DNA from: Kocuria turfanensis | GTDB taxonomy: Bacteria; Actinomycetota; Actinomycetes; Actinomycetales; Micrococcaceae | Assembly: GCF_001580365.1 (NCBI RefSeq) | Contig: NZ_CP014480.1 | Span: 2,109,008 to 2,173,007, forward strand | DNA length: 64,000 nt | Direction: 5' to 3' | Part shown: piece after piece, positions 52,997 through 61,550 of the stretch | Layout of the letters: each line of letters starts with the position of its first letter | How positions within the stretch are numbered: the first letter of the stretch is position 1 | The notes under the pieces: generated by a model | Seen by the model: only the letters and a program-made list of their open reading frames with translations | Told to the model about the DNA's origin: nothing | Database searches by the model: none | Position numbers and translations under genes: made by a program

Positions 52997-53857
52997 TCAG
53001 GAATTCCGGGAGCGCGCCTCGGCGGTGGTCAGCCGGTGGGCCAGCGTGGTGAACTCGCCCACCGCCTCGGTCCAGTCCTCCAGGAGCGCCCACAGGTTCA
53101 GGCCCTGGCACCGTCGCTGCTCGACCCGGTCCGCCAAGGAGGCGAAGACGGCCGAGCGCAGCTCGGTGTTGATGTTGATCTTGCCGATGCCCGCCAGCGG
53201 CGCGCGGACCAGCATGGTCTCGGGGATCCCGGAGGCGCCGTGCAGCACGAGCGGGGTCTGCTCGGCGGCCTCGCAGATCTGCTCCAGGCGGCTCCAGTGC
53301 AGCCGCGGGGTGCCCCGGTAGTGCCCGTGCACGTTGCCCACGGCCACCGCCAGCAGGTCCGCCCCGGACCCGTCCAGGAACCCGGGGACCTCGCCGGGGT
53401 CGGTCATGCCGCCGGCCTCGGAGGTCCCGGCCGTGTCCTCGTCCCCGGGCAGGCTGCCGAGCTCCGCCTCGACCACCACGCCCGGGCCCACGAGCTCCCG
53501 GGCCCGGGCGACGAACGCGGCGTTCGCGGCGGCGGGCAGGGCGGAGCCGTCGGCCAGGACGGCGTCGACGCCGGCCGCCGCCGCGTGCTCGATCAGGTCC
53601 AGGTCCACGGCGTGGTCGAGCTGCACGCACACGGGGTTGGCGGCGTCGTCGGCCAGCGCGCGCAGGGCGGTGATGAGGCGGCGTCCGCCGGCCCCGGCGG
53701 CGGCCTTGGGCGGGACCAGGAGGATCACCGGGCGCTCGGCCCGCTCGCTGGCCTCCACCACGGCCTGGGCGGTGGTGAAGTCGTAGGTGCTCAGCGCCGG
53801 CACGGCGGTGCGGGCGGCGAGGGCGGCGGTGACGACGTCGAGCAGGTTGGCGCGCAT
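52997..53857 (-). CDS. Class II fructose/tagatose-bisphosphate aldolase-like protein
   Basis: A 286-residue class II aldolase. VQLDHAVDLDLI holds the catalytic Asp and first zinc His, VEAELGSLPGDED the Glu, VAVGNVHGHY the second zinc His, and VLHGASGIP the third. It probably cleaves a ketose (bis)phosphate. The ATG at 53857 has GAAGGA eight bases upstream. It lies 25 bp after the GntR gene, in an operon with the aldo/keto reductase. Confidence 0.83.
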   Translation of the reverse strand: MRANLLDVVTAALAARTAVPALSTYDFTTAQAVVEASERAERPVILLVPPKAAAGAGGRRLITALRALADDAANPVCVQLDHAVDLDLIEHAAAAGVDAVLADGSALPAAANAAFVARARELVGPGVVVEAELGSLPGDEDTAGTSEAGGMTDPGEVPGFLDGSGADLLAVAVGNVHGHYRGTPRLHWSRLEQICEAAEQTPLVLHGASGIPETMLVRAPLAGIGKININTELRSAVFASLADRVEQRRCQGLNLWALLEDWTEAVGEFTTLAHRLTTAEARSRNS

Positions 53858-53882
53858 GGGCACAGTCCTTCGGGATATGCGG

Positions 53883-54602
53883 TCAGCGGTCGGCCGGGGA
53901 GGTGTCCCCGAGCACGTAGGTCTTCAGGTCGGCGAGCGTCTGCTGCATGTGCTCGTCCATGGCCTGCCGGGCCCGGGCGGGGTCGGCGGAGGCCAGCGCG
54001 GAGACGATCTTGCGGTGCTCGGCGATGGCGTGGGCCTGGATCTCCGGGACCCGGGAGGTCTGGGCCCGCCGCTCCGTGAGCACCCGGTGCAGCGGTTCGA
54101 ACAGCACCGCGATGAACACGTTGCCCGAGGCCTGCAGGATCCGCTCGTGGAAGCGCAGGTCGGCGGTCACGAAGGCCGCCACGTCCCGGGCGCGGTGGGC
54201 GTCCTCCATGGCGTCGGCGTCCCGGGCCATCCCGTCCAGCTCCTCGGCGGAGAGCCGCCCGGCGGCCAGCTCGCAGGCGCCGGTCTCCAGGAAGCGGCGC
54301 AGCTCGATCAGCTGCACGGCCGCCGCCGCGTCGTCCTGTCCCTCCGAGACCGCCCGGATCACGGCGTCGAGGGACGCCCACCGGGACACGGGGTTCACGA
54401 ACGTGCCGCGCCCGCGCTCCACGCGCAGGATGCGCTGGGCGCCCAGGGTCTTGATCGCCTCCCGCACCGTCATGCGGCTGACCTGGTGCTCCGCGCTGAG
54501 GTCGATCTCGCCGGGCACCACCGAGCCGGGCGGGAGGTCCCCCGCGATGATCCGCTCGAGGAGGGCGTCGGCGACCTGGTCGACCAGGGACGGGCGGGCC
54601 AT
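53883..54602 (-). CDS. GntR family regulator (FadR subfamily, FCD domain)
   Basis: A 239-residue regulator. The N-terminal winged helix (VDQVADALLERIIAGDLPPG, then EHQVSRMTVREAIKTLGAQRILRVERGRGTFV) is followed by an all-helical FCD ligand domain with the metal-binding Asp/His set (DLRFHERI, EHRKI). GAGGAG lies four bases before the ATG. It is divergent from a chimeric gene remnant across palindromic operators. It likely controls sugar-acid use and its own operon. Confidence 0.88.
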   Translation of the reverse strand: MARPSLVDQVADALLERIIAGDLPPGSVVPGEIDLSAEHQVSRMTVREAIKTLGAQRILRVERGRGTFVNPVSRWASLDAVIRAVSEGQDDAAAAVQLIELRRFLETGACELAAGRLSAEELDGMARDADAMEDAHRARDVAAFVTADLRFHERILQASGNVFIAVLFEPLHRVLTERRAQTSRVPEIQAHAIAEHRKIVSALASADPARARQAMDEHMQQTLADLKTYVLGDTSPADR

Positions 54603-54691
54603 GGTGCTCCTCCTCGGCGCGTTGGACGGCTGGCAGCGGCACCTGTGCATGCTCCCGGCTCTGGGACAAGAGCCTAGCAATCACGCCATGT

Positions 54692-54769
54692 CAGATGTCT
54701 GGTCTTCTGCCGGGGAGAGGCCGAGCGTTGACCGCGTGTCGCAGCTCACATAAGATGTCTGACATCTTA
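54692..54769. promoter_or_regulatory. GntR operator candidates
   Basis: TAAGATGTCTGACATCTTA (54751-54769) is a perfect palindrome with 9-bp arms and one central base, containing the TGTC-GACA core of FadR-type GntR sites. A weaker site, CAGATGTCTG (54692-54701), is next to the gntR start. They lie between the regulator and the divergent remnant. Confidence 0.7.
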
Positions 54770-54807
54770 CAGGCCGACCTACGGGCCCGGAACTCACCGA
54801 GGATCTC

Positions 54808-55128
54808 ATGACCACCACCACACTCGTCCGGCTGGGACTGGCCGCCGTCGCGGTCATCCTGGGACTGATCATCAAGGGCAGGGTGCATCCCTTCCTGGCC
54901 CTGATGGAGGACTGCGGCCCGCGGATGCTGCAGGGCGAGGCGGTCGAGGTCCGCTCCGCCCTGGACATCTTCGTCACGGACATGGGCCTGGTCACCGACG
55001 CGGCCCGGGCGGTCGCCCAGCCCGTGCCGCTGGCCGCCGCGGCCGAGCAGCTCTACGTGCGCGGCCGCCGCGAGGGCCACGGCCGGCACGACGACTCCTC
55101 GGTCTACGACATCCTCCGCCCCCGCTAG
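54808..55128 (+). pseudogene. Chimeric remnant: permease N-terminus joined to L-threonate/3-hydroxyacid dehydrogenase C-terminus
   Basis: An open frame of 106 codons made of two unrelated ends. Residues 1-32 (LVRLGLAAVAVILGLIIKGRVHPFLAL) resemble the first helix of a GntP-type sugar-acid permease. Residues 33-104 (DCGPRMLQGEAVEVRSALDIFVTDMGLV, then PVPLAAAAEQLYVRGRREGHGRHDDSSVYDIL) match the C-terminal domain of LtnD-type dehydrogenases. The best explanation is an in-frame deletion from within one gene to within another of a former GntR-controlled operon. The first-half match is short, so less certain. Confidence 0.65.
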
Positions 55129-55173
55129 CCCCGCCCCGGCCCCGGCCCCACCTCTGCTGCGGGCGCCCCCACC

Positions 55174-55247
55174 CCGCGACTGACCACGCGTCCCCCGACT
55201 GACCACGCGTTCCCGTGGCCAGTCGGGGGACGCGTGGTCGGTCGCGG
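55174..55247. repeat. Inverted/tandem 12-mer element (34-bp stem), copy 1
   Basis: CGACTGACCACG occurs at 55177 and 55196 (period 19), and its complement form CGTGGYCRGTCG at 55214 and 55233 (period 19). The two halves fold into a near-perfect 34-bp stem with a 6-base loop. It lies between the convergent chimeric ORF and lysR, so it can act as a two-way terminator. A second copy with the same architecture is at 60518-60604. Confidence 0.9.
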
Positions 55248-55307
55248 ACTTTCGGGCGGCTCTGTGGCCGGAGCTCGAGACCCGTCAGCCCTGGGAAGGC
55301 GGGCCGG

Positions 55308-56219
55308 TCAGGCCCGGGGGCTCGGGGCGGCGACGAGCTCCTCGCGCATCTCCGCCACCGCCGCGCGGACCGCGGCCATCACGGCCTGCACGGCCGGGCG
55401 GCGCAGCAGGTCCGACCGGGAGACCACCCAGTACTCCACCGGGAACCACAGCTCTTCCGGGAAGAGCCGCACCAGCTCCGGGACGCGCTCGGCGAGGTAG
55501 CAGGGCAGCAGCCCGATCCCGGCGCCGGCCCGGGTGAGCTCCACGTGCACCACCGAGGAGGTCGCGCCCACGCCCTGGCGCATCCGCGGGAACCGCCGGC
55601 GCGGGATGTCGAGCTCCGCGACGTCCTGCATGGAGTCCACGAAGTAGATCAGCGGGTGCTCCTGCACCTGCTCGGGCGTGCGCAGCGGCGGGTGGGCGGC
55701 GAGGTAGTCCCGCGAGGCGTAGACGCCCAGGGAGTAGTCGGCCAGGTGGGAGGCCTCCTTGCGGGAGACCTCCGGGCGCCCGACGACCACCTCCAGGTCG
55801 ATGCCCACCGGGTTCGTCTGCGCCCGCCGGGCGGCGTTGATCATCTCCAGCCGCACCCCGGGGTGCTCCTGGACGACGTGGCGCATGGCCGCGCCCATGA
55901 CCACGCCCCCGAACCCGTCCGGGGCCAGTGCCCGCACCACGCCGCTGATCGAGTTGCCGCGCCCGCCGGGCCCCAGGGGAAGGGCATCCATGGCGTGCTC
56001 GATCTCCTCGCCGGCGGCCACGAACTTCCGGCCCAGCTCGCTGGGCTCCCACATGTCCCCGGAGCGCACGAGCAGCCGGGCCCCCACGGCTCTCTCGAGC
56101 CCGGCCATCCGCCGCGACACGGTGGTGTGACTGAACCCGAGGTCCGCCGCGGCACCCGTGTAGGACCCGTGGCGGACCACGGCGAGCAGCAGCAGGAGGT
56201 CATCAGCGCCGTGCGACAA
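55308..56219 (-). CDS. LysR family transcriptional regulator
   Basis: A 303-residue LysR regulator. The N-terminal helix-turn-helix (LLLLLAVVRHGSYTGAAADLGFSHTTVSRRMAGLERAVG) is followed by an effector domain. I chose the TTG at 56219, which has GGAGAAG at proper distance, over a GTG at 56264 without a site. It is divergent from the MHS transporter and probably activates the transporter-mmsB-mmsA cluster. Confidence 0.85.
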   Translation of the reverse strand: MSHGADDLLLLLAVVRHGSYTGAAADLGFSHTTVSRRMAGLERAVGARLLVRSGDMWEPSELGRKFVAAGEEIEHAMDALPLGPGGRGNSISGVVRALAPDGFGGVVMGAAMRHVVQEHPGVRLEMINAARRAQTNPVGIDLEVVVGRPEVSRKEASHLADYSLGVYASRDYLAAHPPLRTPEQVQEHPLIYFVDSMQDVAELDIPRRRFPRMRQGVGATSSVVHVELTRAGAGIGLLPCYLAERVPELVRLFPEELWFPVEYWVVSRSDLLRRPAVQAVMAAVRAAVAEMREELVAAPSPRA

Positions 56220-56395
56220 GGGGCTTCTCCTCCGGGACGGAGCGCAGCACCGGTGACTGCGCACATCTGGGCGTCATGTGCATTTTTGCACAGGTGCCGC
56301 GAGCGCATGGTCATTGTGAAGCGCACCACAGATCCGCACACTGTAGGCAAACATTGTGACCACAGTCACCGTTCATCCAGCAGCAGGAGAATCCC

Positions 56396-57793
56396 ATGAG
56401 CACTGAGGACAGGGTCGCCGCCTCGGCGGACCCGAACGACTCGCCGGAGAACCGGGGCGGGCTGAAGAAGGTCGTGGCGGCCTCGATGGCCGGCACGGTC
56501 GTGGAGTGGTACGAGTTCTTCCTCTTCGCCACGGCCTCCACGCTGGTCTTCGGCCAGCTGTTCTTCGTGGACACCGGCAACCCGCTGGACGGCATCCTCA
56601 AGGCGTTCCTGATCTACGCGGTGGGCTTCGTCGCCCGCCCGCTGGGCGGCATCGTCTTCGGCCACTTCGGCGACAAGTACGGCCGCAAGCACCTGCTGCA
56701 GATCTCGATCGTCATGGTCGGCGCCGCCACGTTCCTGATGGGCTGCCTGCCCGGCTTCCAGCAGGTCGGCTACTGGGCCCCCGCCATGCTCGTGGTGCTG
56801 CGCTTCGTGCAGGGCTTCGCGGTGGGCGGCGAGTGGGGCGGCGCCGTGCTGCTCGTGGCCGAGCACTCCCCCAACAAGGAGCGCGGCTTCTGGTCCAGCT
56901 GGCCGCAGGCCGCCGTGCCGCTGGGCAACCTGCTGGCCACCGTCGTGCTGCTCACCCTCTCGTTCACCCTCTCCGAGGAGGCGTTCCTCTCCTGGGGCTG
57001 GCGCGTGGGCTTCTGGCTCTCGATCGTCATCGTGGCCATCGGCTACTACATCCGCACCCACGTCACCGACGCCGCGATCTTCAAGGAGGCCCAGCAGGAG
57101 GTCCGCGAGGAGAAGTCCGCGGCCTACGGCGTGGGCGAGGTCTTCCGCCGCTACCCCCGCGGCGTCTTCGGCGCCATGGGCCTGCGCTTCGCGGAGAACA
57201 TCCTCTACTACGTGGTGGTGACCTTCTCGATCACCTACCTGTCCACCCAGCGGGACGTGGACACCAGCCGGATCCTCCTGCTGCTGCTGATCGCCCACGT
57301 CATCCACGCGATCTGCGTGCCGCTCGTGGGCCGGGCCACCGACAAGGTGGGCCGGCGCCCGATGTACGCCGCCGGCGCCGCCCTGGGTGCCTTCTGGGCC
57401 TTCGTCGCGTTCCCGATGTTCGACACCGACAACAGCTTCATCATCCTCGCGGCCATCACCCTGGGCCTGATGATCCACGCGCTCATGTACGCCGGGCAGC
57501 CGGCCATCATGGCCGAGATGTTCCCCACCCGGATGCGCTACTCGGGCGTCTCCCTGGGCTACCAGGTGACCTCGATCGTGGCCGGCTCGCTGGCGCCGAT
57601 CATCGCGACCGCCCTGCTGCGCGAGTTCAACTCGTGGGTGCCGATCGCCATCTACATCGCCGCGGCCTGCCTCATCACCCTGATCGCCGTGGCGACGCTG
57701 CGCGAGACCAAGGGCATCTCCCTCCAGGACGTCGACGCCGAGGACCGGCGCCGGCTCTCCGAGGAGAAGGCCGCCCGGGACCGGACCTCCTGA
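56396..57793 (+). CDS. MFS transporter, MHS family (ShiA-like)
   Basis: A 465-residue carrier with 12 helices. TVVEWYEFFLFATASTLVFGQLFF and GGIVFGHFGDKYGRKHLL are MHS signatures, and GFAVGGEWGGAVLLVAEHSP follows. AGGAGA precedes the ATG. It ends at a strong terminator, so it is a separate transcript from mmsB. It likely imports a short organic acid used by the dehydrogenases downstream. Confidence 0.86.
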   Translation: MSTEDRVAASADPNDSPENRGGLKKVVAASMAGTVVEWYEFFLFATASTLVFGQLFFVDTGNPLDGILKAFLIYAVGFVARPLGGIVFGHFGDKYGRKHLLQISIVMVGAATFLMGCLPGFQQVGYWAPAMLVVLRFVQGFAVGGEWGGAVLLVAEHSPNKERGFWSSWPQAAVPLGNLLATVVLLTLSFTLSEEAFLSWGWRVGFWLSIVIVAIGYYIRTHVTDAAIFKEAQQEVREEKSAAYGVGEVFRRYPRGVFGAMGLRFAENILYYVVVTFSITYLSTQRDVDTSRILLLLLIAHVIHAICVPLVGRATDKVGRRPMYAAGAALGAFWAFVAFPMFDTDNSFIILAAITLGLMIHALMYAGQPAIMAEMFPTRMRYSGVSLGYQVTSIVAGSLAPIIATALLREFNSWVPIAIYIAAACLITLIAVATLRETKGISLQDVDAEDRRRLSEEKAARDRTS

Positions 57794-57815
57794 TTCCCGC
57801 CGTCCTGCCCCGCCC

Positions 57816-57857
57816 GCGCCCAGCGGCGGACCGGTTCCCCGGTCCGCCGCTGGGCGC
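57816..57857 (+). terminator. Perfect 19-bp hairpin after MHS gene
   Basis: Arms 57816-57834 and 57839-57857 pair over 19 bp with loop TTCC, 22 bp after the stop codon. No T-run follows. Confidence 0.88.
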
Positions 57858-57889
57858 ACTGTGCATGACCCCCGCTGCGGGGCGCCCCG

Positions 57890-57964
57890 CAGTTCACGAC
57901 CTCGCAGTTCACGACCTCGCAGTTCACGACCTCGCAGCTCACGACCTCGCAGTTCACGACCTCG
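57890..57964 (+). repeat. Five tandem 15-bp repeats in mmsB leader
   Basis: Five copies of CAGTTCACGACCTCG start at 57890, 57905, 57920, 57935 (one C for T) and 57950, and end 16 bp before the mmsB ATG. A 14-bp palindrome GCGGGGCGCCCCGC (57877-57890) borders them. A direct-repeat operator or replication slippage are both possible. Confidence 0.9.
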
Positions 57965-57980
57965 CTGAAGGGAACACACG

Positions 57981-58901
57981 ATGACCACCATCACCTGGAT
58001 CGGCCTCGGCCACATGGGCAACCCGATGTCCGCGAACCTCGTCCGGGCGGGCCACGAGGTCCGCGGCCACGACGTCAGCGCCGACGCCATGGCCGCCGCC
58101 CGGGACAAGGGCGTGCAGACGTTCGACAGCATGGAGGAGGCCCTCCAGGGGGCGGAGATCGTGTTCACGATGCTGCCCAAGGGCGAGCACGCCCGCGCGG
58201 TCTACCTCGGGAACACCGGCGTCATCGCGCTCGCGCCGAAGAACGCGCTGCTCGTGGACAGCTCCACGATCGACGTGGAGACCGCGCTGGAGCTGCACCG
58301 GGCCGCCCGGGAGGCCGGCTTCCGCTTCGTGGACGCGCCGGTCTCCGGCGGCATCAGCGGCGCCGCCGCCGGCACCCTGACGTTCATGGTCGGCGGGGAG
58401 GCCGACGACGTCGCGGCCGCCTCCGCCTGCATCGAGCCGATGGCGCGCAAGATCGTGGCCACAGGCGAGGCCGGCACCGGCCAGTCGGCCAAGATCGTCA
58501 ACAACATGATGCTGTTCATCTGCCTCGAGGCCTGCGCCGAGGGCTCCGTGCTCGCCGACCGGCTGGGCCTGGACCCGAAGGTGTTCTGGGACATCGCCTC
58601 GGTGTCCTCCGGCAACTCCTGGGCCCTGCAGACCTGGTACCCCGTGCCCGGCATCGTGGACTCCGCCGCGGCCAACAACAACTTCGAGGCCACCTTCAGC
58701 GCGACCCTCGCCGCCAAGGACGCCGGCCTGGCCCTGATGGCCGGCGAGCAGACCGGCGTGCGGCTGCCGGCCGCGGAGCTCGTGGCCGAGCGGCTGCAGC
58801 AGCTCATCGACGAGGGCTACGGGGACAAGGACTGCTCCCTCATCACCAAGTACGCCGCCCCGGACGGGAAGATCCCGGGCTGGGACCCGGAGAAGGCCTG
58901 A
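57981..58901 (+). CDS. mmsB: 3-hydroxyisobutyrate dehydrogenase-like beta-hydroxyacid dehydrogenase
   Basis: A 306-residue NAD-dependent dehydrogenase. WIGLGHMGNPMSANL is the N-terminal Rossmann motif, FVDAPVSGGISGAAAGTLTFMVGG the substrate motif, and the catalytic Lys is in GQSAKIVNNMM. It oxidises 3-hydroxyisobutyrate to methylmalonate semialdehyde in valine breakdown. The mmsA gene follows after 29 bp, which supports this assignment. GAAGGGAAC precedes the ATG. Confidence 0.9.
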   Translation: MTTITWIGLGHMGNPMSANLVRAGHEVRGHDVSADAMAAARDKGVQTFDSMEEALQGAEIVFTMLPKGEHARAVYLGNTGVIALAPKNALLVDSSTIDVETALELHRAAREAGFRFVDAPVSGGISGAAAGTLTFMVGGEADDVAAASACIEPMARKIVATGEAGTGQSAKIVNNMMLFICLEACAEGSVLADRLGLDPKVFWDIASVSSGNSWALQTWYPVPGIVDSAAANNNFEATFSATLAAKDAGLALMAGEQTGVRLPAAELVAERLQQLIDEGYGDKDCSLITKYAAPDGKIPGWDPEKA

Positions 58902-58930
58902 GCGGCGACCACACACCACAGGAGGACACC

Positions 58931-60490
58931 ATGCAGGACACCAAGCAGAGCGCCGAGGTGCGCGCGCAGCAGGACGCCGAGCAGGGCGCCCAGGACCCTC
59001 GGGGTGCCGGGGAGGTCATCGAGCACTTCATCGACGGGAGGCGTCACGGCGGCTCGGAGCGGACCGCGCCCGTCTACAACCCCGCGACCGGGCAGGTGGC
59101 CAAGCAGGTGCTGCTGGCCTCGGCCGAGGAGGTCGCCACCGCCGTGGAGGCCGCCGAGGCCGCCCTGCGCGGCTGGCGGGCGACCAGCCTGGCCAAGCGG
59201 ACCGCGATCATGTTCAAGGTCGAGAACATCATCCGGGAGCGCACCCCGGAGCTGGCCGAGATCGTCACCGCCGAGCACGGCAAGGTCCTCTCGGACGCGG
59301 CCGGGGAGATCGCCCGCGGGCTGGAGAACGTGCAGTTCTGCACCGGGCTGATGCACCACCTGAAGGGCGAGCACCTCGAGCAGGCCGCCACCGGCGTGGA
59401 CGTGCACCAGATCCGCCAGCCGGTGGGCGTGGTCGCGTGCATCACCCCGTTCAACTTCCCGGCCATGGTGCCGCTGTGGATGATCACCACCGCGATCGCC
59501 GCCGGGAACACCGTGGTCCTGAAGCCCTCGGAGCGGGACCCCTCCGCCTCCGTGTGGATCGCCGAGGCCTTCGCCGAGGCCGGCCTGCCCCCGGGCGTGC
59601 TCAACGTGGTGCACGGGGACAAGGTCGCCGTGGACGAGCTGCTCACCAACCCGCTCGTGAAGGCCGTGTCCTTCGTGGGCTCCACCCCGATCGCCCAGTA
59701 CATCTACGAGACCTCGGCCGCCCACGGCAAGCGCGTCCAGGCGCTGGGCGGGGCGAAGAACCACATGGTGGTCATGCCGGACGCCGACCTCGACGGCGCG
59801 GCCGATGCCGCCGTCTCGGCCGCCTACGGCTCCGCCGGGGAGCGCTGCATGGCCATCTCGGTGGTCGTGGCCGTGGGCGACACGGCGGACCCGCTGATCG
59901 AGAGGATCACCGAGCGGGTGGGGAAGCTGACCATCGGCCCGGGCACCGACCCCGCCTCGGAGATGGGCCCGCTCATCACGCCGCAGGCCCTGGAACGGGT
60001 CAACGGCTACGTGTCGGGGGCGGAGGCCGAGGGCGCGACCGTCGTCGTGGACGGCACGAAGCAGGAGTTCGAGGGCGACGGCTTCTTCACGGGCGTGTCG
60101 CTGATCGACCACGTGAAGCCGGGGATGAAGGTCTACGACGAGGAGATCTTCGGCCCGGTCCTGTCGGTCGTGCGGGTCGGCAGCTACGACGAGGCCGTGC
60201 GGCTGATCAACTCCAACCAGTTCGCCAACGGCACCGCCGTGTTCACCCGCGACGGCAAGACCGCCCGGGAGTACCAGTTCGACATCGAGGTGGGCATGGT
60301 GGGGATCAACGTCCCGATCCCGGTGCCGATCGGCGCGTTCTCCTTCGGCGGCTGGAAGAAGTCCCTGTTCGGCGACACCCACATGTACGGGCCGGAGTCG
60401 TTCAACTTCTACACCCGCCGCAAGCTGGTCACCACCCGCTGGCCGGAGCCCTCGGAGTCCCAGATCAACCTGGGCTTCCCCACCCACTGA
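58931..60490 (+). CDS. mmsA: CoA-acylating methylmalonate-semialdehyde dehydrogenase
   Basis: A 519-residue aldehyde dehydrogenase. CITPFNFPAMVPLWM binds NAD and is typical of MmsA/IolA, LGGAKNHMVVMPDADLD is a family signature, and the catalytic Cys is in SAGERCMA. It converts methylmalonate semialdehyde and CoA to propionyl-CoA. The first 25 residues are a hydrophilic extension. AGGAGGA-like sequence precedes the ATG. It forms an operon with mmsB; a 12-mer repeat hairpin follows its stop. Confidence 0.92.
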   Translation: MQDTKQSAEVRAQQDAEQGAQDPRGAGEVIEHFIDGRRHGGSERTAPVYNPATGQVAKQVLLASAEEVATAVEAAEAALRGWRATSLAKRTAIMFKVENIIRERTPELAEIVTAEHGKVLSDAAGEIARGLENVQFCTGLMHHLKGEHLEQAATGVDVHQIRQPVGVVACITPFNFPAMVPLWMITTAIAAGNTVVLKPSERDPSASVWIAEAFAEAGLPPGVLNVVHGDKVAVDELLTNPLVKAVSFVGSTPIAQYIYETSAAHGKRVQALGGAKNHMVVMPDADLDGAADAAVSAAYGSAGERCMAISVVVAVGDTADPLIERITERVGKLTIGPGTDPASEMGPLITPQALERVNGYVSGAEAEGATVVVDGTKQEFEGDGFFTGVSLIDHVKPGMKVYDEEIFGPVLSVVRVGSYDEAVRLINSNQFANGTAVFTRDGKTAREYQFDIEVGMVGINVPIPVPIGAFSFGGWKKSLFGDTHMYGPESFNFYTRRKLVTTRWPEPSESQINLGFPTH

Positions 60491-60517
60491 CGGGCGCCCC
60501 GCCGCACCCCCGCTCGC

Positions 60518-60604
60518 CGACTGACCACGTCCGCCCCGACTGACCACGACATCCCGTGGTCAGTCGGAGGCACCGTGGTCAGTCGGAGTGAGCGTGGTCA
60601 CTCG
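60518..60604. repeat. Inverted/tandem 12-mer element, copy 2
   Basis: CGACTGACCACG at 60518 and 60537, then after a 6-base loop its complement CGTGGTCAGTCG at 60555 and 60574, and CGTGGTCACTCG at 60593. Same-direction copies are 19 bases apart, as in copy 1 near 55.2 kb. It starts 28 bp after the mmsA stop and can fold into a long hairpin. Confidence 0.92.
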
Positions 60605-60627
60605 CGTGCGCCCGGCTGACCCGTGCC

Positions 60628-60707
60628 GAGAACAGCCCACGGCGGGAGCAGCCCGCGGCGGGAGCAGCCCGCGGCGGGAGCAGCCCGCGGCGGGAGCAGC
60701 CCGCGGC
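60628..60707. repeat. 16-bp tandem repeats
   Basis: Four perfect copies of GGGAGCAGCCCGCGGC (60644-60707) after one degenerate copy (60628-60643). With the 12-mer element they fill most of the 384-bp gap after mmsA. No gene is seen there. Confidence 0.85.
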
Positions 60708-60874
60708 GGGCGCAACAGCTGGTCGCGTGCGCCGGGCTCGGCCGGGGCCGGGGCCGGGGCCGGGAGCAGCTGGTCACGTGGGCCGGGCTCGGCCGGGGGC
60801 GGGAGCGGCGTCGTCGCCGGTCGGCGGCCTCGCTAGGCTGGAAGGGCCCCCGCACCCGTCCCGGAAGGACGCCC

Positions 60875-61057
60875 GTGAAGTCGATCGTCGCGAGCCTGCT
60901 CGTGCTGGCCCTGGTGCTCACCTCGGCCGGGGTGCTGCTGACCTCCCTGGACGCCCAGGAGTGGCTGCCCACGGTGGTGCTCGCCGCGCTGGCCTACCTC
61001 GGGACCTTCGCGCTGTACCGGCGGATGCGGGACCGCTACGCCAACCGGGAGGACTGA
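60875..61057 (+). CDS. Small two-helix membrane protein
   Basis: A 60-residue protein with two hydrophobic helices (about residues 4-24 and 33-47) and a basic end RRMRDRYANRED. The start is GTG at 60875 with GGAAGGA five bases upstream and a TAGGCT -10 at 60834-60839. The family is not recognised. The good initiation signals support it as a real gene. Confidence 0.65.
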   Translation: MKSIVASLLVLALVLTSAGVLLTSLDAQEWLPTVVLAALAYLGTFALYRRMRDRYANRED

Positions 61058-61069
61058 ACCCGGCGGGGC

Positions 61070-61513
61070 TCAGCGCTCCCGGCGGGCGCGGCGCCAGGCC
61101 CGCCACGCCCCGGTGGACCACAGCGCCCAGACGACCAGCAGCGGCTGGAACAGCAGGCGGACCGCCCGGGCCCGGTCGGTGTCCAGGCCGAAGGCGTCGG
61201 TGCGCGTGAGGTACTGCGAGACATTGCCGGGGAGGACGGCCACGAAGAACGCCGCCACGACCCAGCCGGCGGCCGCCCGGTGCCGCCGCAGCGCGAGCAG
61301 CGCGACCCCGAGCACGATCTCGACCACCCCGGAGATCAGCACCACGGCGTCCGCGGGCACCGGCAACCACGGGGGCACCTGGGCGGTGAACTCCTGCCGG
61401 GCGACCGTGAGGTGGCCGATGCCCGCGCCGAGCAGGACGAGAGCCAGGGCCACCCGGGCGAGCGTGCGCGCTACGGACGTGGCAGGGGCACCCGGCCGGG
61501 CGGAGGAGGCCAT
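61070..61513 (-). CDS. DoxX-like membrane protein
   Basis: A 147-residue protein with four hydrophobic helices. ARVALALVLLGAGIGHLTVARQEF, then QVPPWLPVPADAVVLISGVVEIVLGVALL fits the DoxX-like branch. The C-terminal end is strongly basic. It is convergent with the small membrane protein gene, stops 12 bp apart. Role unknown; DoxX proteins are linked to redox functions. Confidence 0.78.
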   Translation of the reverse strand: MASSARPGAPATSVARTLARVALALVLLGAGIGHLTVARQEFTAQVPPWLPVPADAVVLISGVVEIVLGVALLALRRHRAAAGWVVAAFFVAVLPGNVSQYLTRTDAFGLDTDRARAVRLLFQPLLVVWALWSTGAWRAWRRARRER

Positions 61514-61550
61514 GCCCGGAGGCTAGCAGGCGCCCGAGGCGCCCCGGCGG

